A stretch of 64,000 bases of DNA, from NCBI GenBank assembly GCA_036652035.1, contig JAVVWR010000005.1, forward strand, positions 1-64,000, given 5' to 3'. The translations under genes and the position numbers were made by a program. Positions 27,116 to 36,655 of the stretch are shown here, piece by piece (positions within the stretch are counted from its first letter, which is position 1; the number at the start of each line of letters is the position of its first letter). A model generated the notes under the pieces. That model saw nothing but the letters and a program-made list of their open reading frames with translations, ran no database searches and had not been told where the DNA came from. This DNA comes from JAEZVV01 sp036652035 (lineage in GTDB: Bacteria; Pseudomonadota; Gammaproteobacteria; Burkholderiales; Burkholderiaceae_F).

Positions 27116-28284
27116 AGCGCCGCATTACCCTGCTGGGAGCCACCGGCTCGATCGGCGCCAGCACGCTTGACGTTCTGACCCGCCATCCCGATCGCTACGA
27201 AGTCCACGCCTTGACCGCAGCCTCGCGGGTTCAGGAACTGGCCGATCTGTGCGCGCGGCACCGGCCACAGGTGGCGGTGATTGCCGACGAGACCCGTCTC
27301 GATGAACTGGCCGCGGCCTTGCGCGAGCGCGGCCTCAACACCGTGGCTGCCGCTGGCGCTGCAGCGCTGGTCGAGGTGGCCAAGGCCACTGAGACCGACA
27401 TCGTGGTGGCGGCGATTGTCGGCGCGGCGGGTTTGATGCCCACGATCGCCGCGGCTCGCGCCGGCAAGCAATTGCTGCTCGCCAACAAGGAATCGGTCGT
27501 CTGTGGCGGTGTGCTGCTGATGGACGCGGTGGCGCAGGGTGGCGGTGCCTTGCTGCCAGTCGATTCCGAACACAACGCGATTCACCAGTGCCTGGCGGCG
27601 GCCAGCATGGCTCAGCGTTCGCAGGCGCGCTTGATCCTGACCGCTTCCGGGGGCCCGTTCCGCACACGCATGGATTTGTCGGGCGTCACGCCCGAGCAGG
27701 CGTGCGCCCATCCCAACTGGGTGATGGGGCGCAAGATCTCGGTCGATTCCGCCACGCTCATGAACAAGGGCCTGGAAGTGATCGAGGCCAGCTGGTTGTT
27801 CGATTTCCCGGCCGAGCGAATCGACGTGGTGGTCCATCCGCAAAGCGTGATCCATTCGATGGTCGAGTACGCCGACGGCTCGGTGCTCGCCCAGCTCGGT
27901 TCACCCGACATGCGCACACCGATCGCGTATTCGCTCGCCTGGCCCGAGCGGATCGAGAGCGGCACGCGCCGCTTGAACTTCATGGAACTTGGCGCGCTCA
28001 GTTTTGAAGCGCCCGATACCGCGCGTTTCCCGCTGCTCGCTTACGCCTACGACGCCCTGCGTGCGGGCGGATCGGCGCCGACCGTTCTCAACGCCGCCAA
28101 CGAAATCGCGGTCGAGGCGTTTCTCGATCGTCGGCTCGGCTTTACCTCGATCGCCCGCCTGTGCGCCGAGGTTCTGGGGCACTATGCGGCACCGGCTCCG
28201 CGCGCCGTCTCCGACGTGGTCGCGATTGACGCCGAGGCGCGTCGTCTGGCTCGCCTCAACCTTGCCCAGTTCCCTTCTGCATGA
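27112..28284 (+). CDS. dxr: 1-deoxy-D-xylulose 5-phosphate reductoisomerase
   Basis: 390 aa. NADPH-binding GATGSIGAST (9-18), metal/substrate site LLPVDSEHNAIHQCL, flexible loop residues TASGGPFR, and NWVMGRKISVDSATLMNKGLE are all typical Dxr motifs. Second enzyme of the MEP isoprenoid pathway, feeding uppS. Overlaps cdsA and rseP by 4 nt each (ATGA). Confidence 0.98.
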   Translation: MKRRITLLGATGSIGASTLDVLTRHPDRYEVHALTAASRVQELADLCARHRPQVAVIADETRLDELAAALRERGLNTVAAAGAAALVEVAKATETDIVVAAIVGAAGLMPTIAAARAGKQLLLANKESVVCGGVLLMDAVAQGGGALLPVDSEHNAIHQCLAAASMAQRSQARLILTASGGPFRTRMDLSGVTPEQACAHPNWVMGRKISVDSATLMNKGLEVIEASWLFDFPAERIDVVVHPQSVIHSMVEYADGSVLAQLGSPDMRTPIAYSLAWPERIESGTRRLNFMELGALSFEAPDTARFPLLAYAYDALRAGGSAPTVLNAANEIAVEAFLDRRLGFTSIARLCAEVLGHYAAPAPRAVSDVVAIDAEARRLARLNLAQFPSA

Positions 28285-29630
28285 CTTTGCTCAGCACGCT
28301 TGCCGCTTTTGCCTTCACCCTTGGGGTCCTGATCGTCATTCACGAGTTCGGCCACTACTGGGTGGCGAAGAAGTGTGGCGTCAAGGTGCTGCGTTTTTCG
28401 GTCGGCTTTGGCAAGCCGATTCTGCGCTGGGTGCGTGGCGCGGACCGAACCGAATGGACTCTCAGCGCTCTGCCCTTGGGTGGCTACGTTCGCATGCTCG
28501 ACGAGCGCGATCCCGAGTGCCAGCCGATCGCCGCTGCCGATCTGCCGCGCGCCTTCAACCGCCAGCCCGTTGCCAAGCGCATCGCGATCGTGCTGGCCGG
28601 GCCGCTGGCCAATCTTCTACTGGCAGTCCTGGTCTACTGGTTTCTTAACGTGGTCGGCGTATTCGAGCCGCGCGCTCTGCTGGGCACGCCACCCGCGGCG
28701 ACCAGCGCGGAGCGAGCGGGCGTTGTCGCCGGTGAACTGGTCACCGCAGTCGATGGCGAGTCGGTCCGATCGCTCAACGAATTGCGCTGGTTGCTGCTGC
28801 AGCGAGTGGGGCAGGCCGATGTCGCCTTGGAGTTGGAAAATCCGGGTGGTTCGCGGCGTGAGGTGGGTTTGGATCTGGCGGGATTTTCTCCCGACGAGGT
28901 CGAGGGCGACATTCTGCGCAAGATCGGTCTGACCCCTTACGTGAGTTCGCCGCGCGTGATGGCGGTGGTGCCGGGGGGCGCGGCGGCGGCGGCGGGCTTG
29001 CGCGAGGGTGACGTGATTGTCGCCGCGGGTTCGACCCAGATCGCTTCGGCGCGCGAATTGATTGAACAAATCCGGGAGTCAGCCGGGCAAGCGCTTGAGC
29101 TCAGGATCGAACGCAGTGGCGCGGTGCGCAGCCTGCGGGTGACGCCCCTGGTCGTCGTTGACGAAGCCGGCCAAACGATGGGCCGGATCGGAGCCGAACT
29201 GAGCGATCGAGCGCCGATGGAAAAGGTGCAATACGGTCCGATCGAGAGCATCGGCATGGCCGTGCAGCGGACCGCCAACACGGTGAGCTTCTCTTTCAAA
29301 ATGCTAGTCAAGATGGTGACCGGCGAGGTGTCGTGGAAAAACCTCTCGGGCCCGGTAACGATTGCCGATTACGCCGGCCAGACCGCGCGGGTGGGGCTCG
29401 CGTCCTATCTCGGCTTTCTGGCTCTGGTGTCGATCAGTCTTGGCGTCTTGAACCTGCTTCCCATCCCCATGCTCGATGGCGGGCACCTCCTGTATTATCT
29501 GATCGAGATAATCAAGGGCAGCCCGCCTGCGGACTGGGTTGTCGAATGGGGCCAGCGCGTCGGTGTTGCGTTGCTGGTCGGACTCACCCTCCTGGCTTTG
29601 TTTAATGACATGGCCCGGTTGCTCACCTGA
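28281..29630 (+). CDS. rseP: Site-2 zinc metalloprotease RseP
   Basis: 449 aa. HEFGH (21-25) in the first membrane helix is the zinc-binding active site; C-terminal NLLPIPMLDGGHLL gives the third metal ligand Asp. Two PDZ-like periplasmic domains lie between (around 115-220 and 225-310; APGG-like VVPGGAAAAAGLREGD). Cleaves RseA and remnant signal peptides within the membrane, activating sigma-E, which fits its place before bamA and skp whose expression sigma-E controls in E. coli. Confidence 0.97.
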   Translation: MTLLSTLAAFAFTLGVLIVIHEFGHYWVAKKCGVKVLRFSVGFGKPILRWVRGADRTEWTLSALPLGGYVRMLDERDPECQPIAAADLPRAFNRQPVAKRIAIVLAGPLANLLLAVLVYWFLNVVGVFEPRALLGTPPAATSAERAGVVAGELVTAVDGESVRSLNELRWLLLQRVGQADVALELENPGGSRREVGLDLAGFSPDEVEGDILRKIGLTPYVSSPRVMAVVPGGAAAAAGLREGDVIVAAGSTQIASARELIEQIRESAGQALELRIERSGAVRSLRVTPLVVVDEAGQTMGRIGAELSDRAPMEKVQYGPIESIGMAVQRTANTVSFSFKMLVKMVTGEVSWKNLSGPVTIADYAGQTARVGLASYLGFLALVSISLGVLNLLPIPMLDGGHLLYYLIEIIKGSPPADWVVEWGQRVGVALLVGLTLLALFNDMARLLT

Positions 29631-29697
29631 TCCCGCTGTTCGTCTTGACTGGAAATTCCAATTGAAGCGCCGTCTGCCCTCCGGGCCGCGCACGCTG

Positions 29698-31995
29698 ATG
29701 CGGCAGCTTGCTGCCGCCGTGCTCGCTGCCTATGCCACGTGCGCTGCCGCGCAAGAATTCACGATCAAAGACATCCGAGTCGAAGGAGTGGCTCGCACCG
29801 AAGCCGGTACGGTGTTCTCGTACTTGCCGCTGCGGGTCGGCGATCGCTTCGATCCTGAAAAAGGAACGCAGGCGATCCGCGCGCTCTATGCCTCGGGTCT
29901 TTTCAAGGACGTTCGACTCGAGGCCGACAGCGATACGCTGGTCGTCATCGTCGATGAGCGCCCCGCGGTGGCCGCGGTGGAAATGTCGGGCGTGACCGAG
30001 TTCGACAAGGACCAGGTCAAGAAATCGCTGCGCGATGTGGGCCTGGCCGAGGGCCGGATCTTCGATCGTTCGGTGCTTGACCGCGCCGACCAGGAACTGC
30101 GCCGCCAGTACCTGTCCAAAGGCCTCTACAGCGTCCAGGTCAAGACCACCGTCACGCCGATCGAACGCAACCGCGTCAACGTGGCGATCAATGTCGAGGA
30201 GGGCGATGTCTCGAAGATCCGTTCGATCCGCTTCGTCGGCAACAAGGTCTTCTCCGAGGGCGATCTGCGCGACCAGATGGAGTTGGGCACGCCCAACTGG
30301 ATGTCGTGGTACACCAAACGTGATCAGTATTCGCGCCAGAAGCTGGCGGGTGACCTTGAGTCGATCCGCTCGTACTACCTCAACCGCGGCTACCTTGATT
30401 TCAAGATCGACTCGGTTCAGGTCTCGATCAGTCCCAACAAGCAGGACGTCTACGTCACGGTCAACATGACCGAGGGCGACAAGTACAAGGTCACCGGCAT
30501 CAAGCTCACCGGCGAGATGCTCGGGCTCGAGAAAGAGCTCGAAGCCCTGATCGACGTCAAGCCGGGCTCGGTCTATAGCGCCGAAGCGATCAACACCGTT
30601 GCCAAGCGCATCACCGACAAAATGTCGACGCTGGGCTACGCCTTTGCCACCGCGACGCCGTCGCCGATCCCCGATCGCGAGAAGGACGAAGTCTCGATCA
30701 CGATCGTGGTCGATCCGGGCCGCCGTGTGTATGTGCGCAAGGTCAACGTCACCGGCAACACCCGCACCCGCGACGAAGTGATCCGGCGTGAAGTGCGGCA
30801 GTACGAGACCGCGTGGTTCGACTCGGACAAGGTCAAGCTCTCGCGCGACCGGGTCGATCGCCTCGGCTTTTTCGAAGAGGTCAAGGTCGATACGCCAGCC
30901 GTTCCCAATGCGCCCGACCAGGTTGACCTCAACGTCATGGTCAAGGAGCGCCCCACCGGCAACATTCAGCTGGGCGCGGGCTACTCCAGCTCCGAAGGCA
31001 TCGTGCTCAACGCCGGCCTGACGCAGAACAATCTGTTTGGCTCCGGCAACGCGCTCTCGCTCGAGGTCAATACCTCGAAGGTCAACCGCGTGCTCGCGGT
31101 GACCTATACCGATCCCTACATCACTCCCGAGGGGGTGAGCCGCACGATGGAGGTCTACGACCGGACCTCGAATCTGGCCGAGCTCGATCTCTCGGATGTG
31201 TCGTATTCGACGCGTGGCGCGGGCGTGACTTACGGTGTGCCGTTCACCGAGTTCGATCGGGTCTTCTTCGGCCTGCGCTGGGAAAACACCACGGTCGATC
31301 TGACCGAACACAGCCCGGAACGCTACAAGCAGTTCGTGCGCGAATTCGGCGACAGCCCGCAGACGATCAGTACCACGATCGGCTGGGCGCGCGACAACCG
31401 CGACAACATCCTGGTGCCAACGCGCGGTAATTACCAGCGCATTACGGGCGAATTGGCGCTGCCGGCGCTCGACCTGCAGTACTACCGCCTCTCCTACCAA
31501 TATCAGCAGTTCTGGCCGGTCACCAACCGCCTGACGCTCGCCTTCAACGGCGAACTCGGTTATGGCGACGGTTATGGCAATAAGCCCTATCCGTTCTTCA
31601 AGAATTTTTACGTCGGCGGCATCGGCTCGGTGCGCGGCTATGAGTCGGCCTCGCTCGGCCCGCGCGATTTGAACGGCGATCCGCTGGGTGGCAACCAGCG
31701 CGCGAATTTCTCGCTCGAGCTGCTCACGCCGCTGCCGGGCGCGGACCGGACTTTGCGCATGTTCGGCTTCCTTGACGGTGGCTGGGTGTGGGGCGAGACG
31801 CCGTACATGGATGGCGGCACGATTCACTATCGAAAGGACAATGTCTCGCTGCAAGATCTGCGTTACTCGGCCGGTATCGGTATCGCGTGGATTTCGCCGC
31901 TCGGCCCACTCAAGCTCAGCTTTGCCACGCCGATCAAGGACCAGCCAACTGACCGCCTGCAGCGCTTCCAGTTCCAGATTGGTACTGGGTTCTGA
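29698..31995 (+). CDS. bamA: Outer membrane protein assembly factor BamA
   Basis: About 765 aa. Signal peptide (MRQLAAAVLAAYATCAAAQ), five POTRA domains beginning FTIKDIRVEGVARTEAGTVFSYLP, and a C-terminal 16-strand barrel with YVGGIGSVRGYES (the loop-6 VRGF/Y motif) and a terminal Phe (RFQFQIGTGF). Inserts beta-barrel proteins in the outer membrane. The start is uncertain: ATG 29698 has no good ribosome-binding site, while TTG 29662, preceded by GGAAA, would add a basic N-region of 12 residues and also gives a plausible signal peptide. Confidence 0.96.
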   Translation: MRQLAAAVLAAYATCAAAQEFTIKDIRVEGVARTEAGTVFSYLPLRVGDRFDPEKGTQAIRALYASGLFKDVRLEADSDTLVVIVDERPAVAAVEMSGVTEFDKDQVKKSLRDVGLAEGRIFDRSVLDRADQELRRQYLSKGLYSVQVKTTVTPIERNRVNVAINVEEGDVSKIRSIRFVGNKVFSEGDLRDQMELGTPNWMSWYTKRDQYSRQKLAGDLESIRSYYLNRGYLDFKIDSVQVSISPNKQDVYVTVNMTEGDKYKVTGIKLTGEMLGLEKELEALIDVKPGSVYSAEAINTVAKRITDKMSTLGYAFATATPSPIPDREKDEVSITIVVDPGRRVYVRKVNVTGNTRTRDEVIRREVRQYETAWFDSDKVKLSRDRVDRLGFFEEVKVDTPAVPNAPDQVDLNVMVKERPTGNIQLGAGYSSSEGIVLNAGLTQNNLFGSGNALSLEVNTSKVNRVLAVTYTDPYITPEGVSRTMEVYDRTSNLAELDLSDVSYSTRGAGVTYGVPFTEFDRVFFGLRWENTTVDLTEHSPERYKQFVREFGDSPQTISTTIGWARDNRDNILVPTRGNYQRITGELALPALDLQYYRLSYQYQQFWPVTNRLTLAFNGELGYGDGYGNKPYPFFKNFYVGGIGSVRGYESASLGPRDLNGDPLGGNQRANFSLELLTPLPGADRTLRMFGFLDGGWVWGETPYMDGGTIHYRKDNVSLQDLRYSAGIGIAWISPLGPLKLSFATPIKDQPTDRLQRFQFQIGTGF

Positions 31996-32030
31996 TGTGG
32001 CAGAATTCTCAGACTCAAGGAGGTAGGACT

Positions 32031-32540
32031 ATGCAAAAGAAGTGGATTGCGCTGGCTCTGGTTTCCGCGCTCTCACTCGGTGGCACTGCCGCGGCGGCGC
32101 AGGACACGAAGATTGGTGTCGTCAACTCCGAACGAATCCTGCGCGATTCGACTCCGGCCAAGGCAGCGATGCAGAAGCTCGAAGGCGAGTTCGCCAAGCG
32201 CGACAAGGAGCTTCAAGAGACCGGCGCACGTCTCAAGACCTCGGCCGAGCGCTTTGAAAAAGACGCTCCGGTGATGTCCGAAGCCGACCGCACGCGCCGC
32301 CAGCGCGAACTCGCCGACATGGATCGCGAGTTTCAGCGCAAGCAGCGCGAGTTCCGCGAAGACTTCAATCAGCGTCGCAACGAAGAGCTGCAAGGTCTGC
32401 TTGAGCGCGCCAACCGCATCATTCGCCAGATCGCCGAGCAGGAAAAATACGATCTGATCATTCAGGAAGCGGTCTATTTCAGCCCGCGCGTCGATGTCAC
32501 CGAGAAGGTGTTGCGCGTCCTGAACAACGGAGCCAAGTAG
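32031..32540 (+). CDS. skp: Periplasmic chaperone Skp/OmpH family
   Basis: 169 aa from ATG 32031, with an excellent ribosome-binding site (AAGGAGG at 32017-32023) that decides the start over the upstream in-frame ATG at 31995. Signal peptide MQKKWIALALVSALSLGG to about residue 24, then IGVVNSERILRDS (family start) and a long helical coiled coil rich in Glu/Arg/Lys. Skp carries unfolded outer-membrane proteins to BamA. Sits between bamA and lpxD as in most proteobacteria. Confidence 0.93.
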   Translation: MQKKWIALALVSALSLGGTAAAAQDTKIGVVNSERILRDSTPAKAAMQKLEGEFAKRDKELQETGARLKTSAERFEKDAPVMSEADRTRRQRELADMDREFQRKQREFREDFNQRRNEELQGLLERANRIIRQIAEQEKYDLIIQEAVYFSPRVDVTEKVLRVLNNGAK

Positions 32541-32543
32541 TTC

Positions 32544-33617
32544 ATGGCCGGCAACAGCCTGACGCTGGCTGAACTGGCGCAGGCGGTTGCCACAGCCAGC
32601 GCAGGACGCCTCACCGCCGAGGTCGTCGGCCTCGCGCAAGACTTCCGCATCACGGGCGCCGCGCCGCTCTCCAGCGCCGGCGCCAGCGATCTCAGCTTTC
32701 TCGCCAATCCCAAGTACCGCACTGACGCCGCGGCCACCGCCGCGGGCGCGGTCGTGATGTCGGTGGCCGATCGTGCCGCGCTCTATGGTGATGCCGAGCC
32801 CACGCGGGCACTGGTCATCACCCGCAACCCCTACGCCTGGTTCGCCTTTGCCCTGCAGTGCCTGCATCCGGCCGAGCGGGCCATGGGCGGAATTCATCCC
32901 GCCGCCACCGTTGATTCCAGCGCCCAGATTCACGCCAGCGCCCGCATCGATGCGGGTGCCGTGGTCGAACGCGACGCCGTGGTGGGAGCCGGGGCCTGGA
33001 TTGGCGCCAATTGCGTGGTCGGGCACGGCAGCGAGATCGGTGCCGCCACCCGCCTGCACCCGAACGTGAGCGTGGCTCATGGCTGCCGCATCGGGCGCGA
33101 CGGCATCATCCACAGCGGCACCGTGATCGGTGCGGATGGCTTTGGTTTTGCGCCCTTCGAGGGACGTTGGATCAAGATCCCCCAAGTCGGCGGCGTGCTG
33201 ATCGGCGACGACGTCGAGATCGGCGCCAACTGTTCGATCGATCGTGGCGCCCTGGGCGACACCGTGATCGAAGAGGGGGCCAAGCTCGATAACCAGATTC
33301 AAGTGGCGCATAACTGCCGCATCGGCGCCCGCACGGTGATTGCCGGCTGCGTTGGCATTGCCGGCAGTGCCACGATCGGCCGCGGCTGCCAGATTGGTGG
33401 TGCGGCGATGATTGCAGGCCATCTCACGATCGCCGATGGCTGCGCGATCGGGCCCGGCACCCTGGTGGCCAGTTCGATCACCGAGGCCGGGCATTACACA
33501 GGCTTTTTCCCGATGATGAAGAACCGCGAGTGGGAACGCTCGGCGGCCATCATCCGACACCTCGATGACATGCGCCGGCGCGTGCGTGCACTCGAGGCAC
33601 AAGGTAAACCGATATGA
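32544..33617 (+). CDS. lpxD: UDP-3-O-(3-hydroxyacyl)glucosamine N-acyltransferase
   Basis: 357 aa. N-terminal uridine-binding domain (GAAPLSSAGASDLSFLANPKY), left-handed beta-helix of hexapeptide repeats (about 105-310), C-terminal helices (WERSAAIIRHLDDMRRRVRALE). The catalytic His is in the NQIQVAHNCRIG segment, and GADGFGFAPFEGRW is conserved in LpxD. Third step of lipid A synthesis. Confidence 0.97.
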   Translation: MAGNSLTLAELAQAVATASAGRLTAEVVGLAQDFRITGAAPLSSAGASDLSFLANPKYRTDAAATAAGAVVMSVADRAALYGDAEPTRALVITRNPYAWFAFALQCLHPAERAMGGIHPAATVDSSAQIHASARIDAGAVVERDAVVGAGAWIGANCVVGHGSEIGAATRLHPNVSVAHGCRIGRDGIIHSGTVIGADGFGFAPFEGRWIKIPQVGGVLIGDDVEIGANCSIDRGALGDTVIEEGAKLDNQIQVAHNCRIGARTVIAGCVGIAGSATIGRGCQIGGAAMIAGHLTIADGCAIGPGTLVASSITEAGHYTGFFPMMKNREWERSAAIIRHLDDMRRRVRALEAQGKPI

Positions 33618-34081
33618 CGACTCCGATGGATATCAACGAAATCATGCGGCTGTTGCCGCACCGCTACCCCATCCTGCTGGTCGACCGCGTGCTGGAAGTG
33701 GAGGCGGGCAAGCGCATCGTCGCGATCAAGAACGTGACGGTCAACGAACCGCATTTCACTGGCCATTTCCCGCACTATCCGGTGATGCCGGGCGTGATGA
33801 TCATCGAGGCGATGGCGCAGGCTGCGGCGGTTTTGTCGTTTGTCTCGCTGGGTGTGAAGGCCGACAAGGATTCGCTCTTTTATTTTGCTGGCATCGACGG
33901 CGCCCGCTTCAAAAAGCCGGTGGTGCCTGGCGATCAGCTGCGCATGGAAATCGAGTTCCTGCGTGAGAAAGCTGGAATTGGCAAGTTCAAGGCGCGCGCG
34001 ACGGTCGATGGCGTATTGGCGTGCGAGTGCGAAATGATGTGCGCCTACCGCAAGGTGGCCAAGGGCGCGGCGGAGGTCTGA
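33614..34081 (+). CDS. fabZ: 3-hydroxyacyl-ACP dehydratase FabZ
   Basis: 155 aa single hot-dog fold. LLPHRYPILLVDRV near the start, then GHFPHYPVMPGVMIIEAMAQ with catalytic His51 and Glu65. Dehydrates 3-hydroxyacyl-ACP for fatty acid synthesis and competes with LpxA for hydroxymyristoyl-ACP, which explains its conserved place between lpxD and lpxA. Overlaps lpxD by 4 nt and shares one base with the lpxA ATG. Confidence 0.97.
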   Translation: MTTPMDINEIMRLLPHRYPILLVDRVLEVEAGKRIVAIKNVTVNEPHFTGHFPHYPVMPGVMIIEAMAQAAAVLSFVSLGVKADKDSLFYFAGIDGARFKKPVVPGDQLRMEIEFLREKAGIGKFKARATVDGVLACECEMMCAYRKVAKGAAEV

Positions 34082-34869
34082 TGGCCACGATCCATCCGCT
34101 GGCAGTGGTCGATCCGGCGGCCGAGCTGGCCGCTGATGTCAGCATCGGCCCGTTCTGTCTGGTCGGACCCAAGGTCAAGATCGGTGCCGGCACCGTGCTC
34201 GATTCCCATGTCAGCATTGGTGGCCGCACCACGATCGGCGCCAACAACCGCTTCTTCGCGCACAGCGCCATCGGTGGCGAACCGCAGGACAAGAAGTACG
34301 CGGGCGAAGACACCGAACTCGTGATCGGTGACGGCAATGTGGTGCGCGAACACTGCACCTTCTCGCTCGGCACGGTGCAGGATCGCGGCATCACCCGCAT
34401 CGGCAACGGCAACTGGATCATGGCCAATGTGCACGTCGCTCATGACTGCACCGTGGGCAGCCACACCATTCTCGCCAACAACGTCACGCTCGCCGGTCAC
34501 GTCACGATTGAAGACACCGTGATCCTCGGCGGCATGAGCGCAGTCCACCAGTTTGTTCGAATCGGCGCCCACGCCATGGCCGGCGGCGGCGCCATCATCC
34601 TGCGCGACGTTCCGCCCTACGTGATGTGCTCGGGCAATCCGGCCGAGCCCCATGGTTTGAACAGCGAAGGCCTGCGGCGGCGTGGTTTTGAAGCCGACAC
34701 CGTCAACGTCATGAAGCGCGCCTACAAGGCGATCTACCGCGAAGCCCTGACGGTGGCCGAAGCGATCGCCGCGCTCGACGCTCTGGCGCAAGCCCATGCG
34801 GGGGCGGCAGGCGAAGTACAAAAGCTGCGCCGTTTCCTGGCGGAGTCGCAGCGCGGCATCATTCGCTGA
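34081..34869 (+). CDS. lpxA: Acyl-ACP--UDP-N-acetylglucosamine O-acyltransferase
   Basis: 262 aa, identical in length to E. coli LpxA. Beta-helix hexapeptide repeats to about residue 185 (IHPLAVVDPAAELAADVSIG onward); catalytic His in GMSAVHQFVRIGAHAM; C-terminal helical domain LNSEGLRRRGFEADTVNVMK. ATG 34081 overlaps the fabZ stop; upstream open frame lies inside fabZ. First step of lipid A synthesis. Confidence 0.97.
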   Translation: MATIHPLAVVDPAAELAADVSIGPFCLVGPKVKIGAGTVLDSHVSIGGRTTIGANNRFFAHSAIGGEPQDKKYAGEDTELVIGDGNVVREHCTFSLGTVQDRGITRIGNGNWIMANVHVAHDCTVGSHTILANNVTLAGHVTIEDTVILGGMSAVHQFVRIGAHAMAGGGAIILRDVPPYVMCSGNPAEPHGLNSEGLRRRGFEADTVNVMKRAYKAIYREALTVAEAIAALDALAQAHAGAAGEVQKLRRFLAESQRGIIR

Positions 34870-36062
34870 TGTCGAGTCCGCTCCCCGCTATGGCGGCGTC
34901 CGAGGCCGGGGCGACCGGGCTGCCAGCACGTTCGCAGATCGCCTTTCTCGCCGGCGAAGCCTCGGGCGATCTGCTCGCTTCGCTGGTTCTGCCCGAGCTG
35001 GCCCGCCGCTCGCCCGCCGATGAACTGGTTGGCATTGGCGGCGACCGCATGATGGCTGCCGGCCTTGTGCCCTGGCATCACTCGCGCGAACTGGCGGTGC
35101 GCGGCTATGTTGAAGTCCTGCGCCATCTGCCGCGGCTGTTTGCTCTGCGGCGCTCGCTCGCGCAGCGGCTCACGGCACAGCCGCCGCGCGCCTTTGTCGG
35201 GGTAGATGCGCCCGATTTCAACCTCGGTCTCGAACTCAAGCTGCGCGCTGCCGGTATTCCAACGGTGCACTTTGTCAGTCCGTCGATCTGGGCCTGGCGC
35301 CCGGAGCGGATCGACACCGTGCGGCGGGCGGTCGATCACATGCTGCTGATCTTCCCCTTCGAGCAGAAGATCTACGACGATGCCGGTCTGCGTTCGACCT
35401 ACATCGGCCATCCGCTTGCGCGAGTGATCCCGATGGTGCCCGACGAGTCCGCGGCGCGGGCTCGCCTGGGTATTGCGCCGCACGGGTCGTTGGTGGCGAT
35501 TCTGCCGGGCAGCCGCGCCGATGAAGTGCGTTGGTGCGGCCCGGCCTTCTTCGCGGCGGCCGAGCAGATGCTCGCGACCGACGCCTCGCTCAAGTTCCTC
35601 GTGCCGGCGGCCGATGCCGAGCGGCGCGCGCAGATCGACGCCTTGCTTGCTATCCATCCCAAGCTTGCTGCCGCCAGCACCCTCACCGACGGCCGCTCGC
35701 ACGACGTGCTCGAAGCGGCTGACGCGGTGCTGGTGGCGAGCGGCACCGCCACGCTTGAAGCCGCTCTCTACAAGAAGCCGATGGTGATTTCCTACCTGAT
35801 GCCGCGGTTTTCGGCCTGGATCATGCGGCGCAAGGGACTGATTCCCTGGGTTGGCTTGCCCAACATTCTGGCGGGCGAATTTCTGGTTCCCGAACTGCTG
35901 CAGCAAGACGCCACGCCCGAACGAATCGCGCGCGCCATGCTCGACCAACTCGACGCGGGCCGGCGCGCGCAACTCGTCGAGCGCTTCAGCGCCATGCACG
36001 AGTCGCTCACCCGCGACACACCGGCACTTGCCGCTGAAGCCATCCTGGCGACGGCGCGATGA
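34869..36062 (+). CDS. lpxB: Lipid-A-disaccharide synthase
   Basis: 397 aa GT19 glycosyltransferase. IAFLAGEASGDLLASLVLPEL near residue 25, FVGVDAPDFNLGLELKLR, HFVSPSIWAWRPERI and LPGSRADEVRW are family signatures; VASGTATLEAAL contains the late nucleotide-sugar site. Condenses UDP-diacyl-GlcN with lipid X on the inner membrane. Overlaps lpxA by one base and rnhB by 4 nt. Confidence 0.97.
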   Translation: MSSPLPAMAASEAGATGLPARSQIAFLAGEASGDLLASLVLPELARRSPADELVGIGGDRMMAAGLVPWHHSRELAVRGYVEVLRHLPRLFALRRSLAQRLTAQPPRAFVGVDAPDFNLGLELKLRAAGIPTVHFVSPSIWAWRPERIDTVRRAVDHMLLIFPFEQKIYDDAGLRSTYIGHPLARVIPMVPDESAARARLGIAPHGSLVAILPGSRADEVRWCGPAFFAAAEQMLATDASLKFLVPAADAERRAQIDALLAIHPKLAAASTLTDGRSHDVLEAADAVLVASGTATLEAALYKKPMVISYLMPRFSAWIMRRKGLIPWVGLPNILAGEFLVPELLQQDATPERIARAMLDQLDAGRRAQLVERFSAMHESLTRDTPALAAEAILATAR

Positions 36063-36655
36063 GCGACTTGTTCGATGCGATCGAGGTCGGCTTGACCGCC
36101 GGCGTTGACGAAGCCGGCCGCGGTCCGCTCGCCGGGCCGGTGGTGGCGGCGGCGGTGATTCTCGACCCGGCGCGGCCGATCAACGGGCTGGCCGACTCGA
36201 AGAAGCTCTCCGCGCGCAAGCGCGAGCGGCTGGCCGAGGAAATCCGTGCCAAGGCGCTCGCCTGGTGCGTGGCCGAGGCGAGCGTTGAAGAAATCGATCA
36301 GCTCAATATTCTGCAAGCCACGTTGCTCGCCATGCAGCGCGCGGTGGCGGGCCTGGCAACGGTTCCTGAACGGGTTCTGGTCGATGGCAATCAGCTGCCA
36401 CGGCTGCCGGTGGCGGCGCGCGCCATCATCGGCGGTGATGCGATCGAGCCCGCGATTTCGGCTGCGTCCATCCTCGCCAAGACCGTGCGCGACAGCATGA
36501 TGGTCGCCGCCGACACCGAGTTCCCCGGTTACGGCTTTGCCCAACACGCCGGTTACGGCACGGCGCAACACATGGCGGCGCTGCAGGCCTTGGGCGCAAG
36601 CCCGATCCACCGCCGCTCGTTTGCGCCGGTCAAGCGGGTGCTGGAGAACGCATGA
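36059..36655 (+). CDS. rnhB: Ribonuclease HII
   Basis: 198 aa. GVDEAGRGPLAGPVVAAAV with catalytic Asp17 and Glu18, VLVDGNQLP with the third acidic residue, and SAASILAKTVRDSMM with the fourth Asp (DEDD set). Cleaves RNA of RNA:DNA hybrids and single ribonucleotides. Standard lpxB-rnhB linkage; overlaps the next gene by 4 nt. Confidence 0.97.
   Translation: MSDLFDAIEVGLTAGVDEAGRGPLAGPVVAAAVILDPARPINGLADSKKLSARKRERLAEEIRAKALAWCVAEASVEEIDQLNILQATLLAMQRAVAGLATVPERVLVDGNQLPRLPVAARAIIGGDAIEPAISAASILAKTVRDSMMVAADTEFPGYGFAQHAGYGTAQHMAALQALGASPIHRRSFAPVKRVLENA

Noticed and set aside
29623..31854. Open frame of about 740 codons opposite bamA
   Set aside because: Antisense shadow; bamA has complete POTRA and barrel features.
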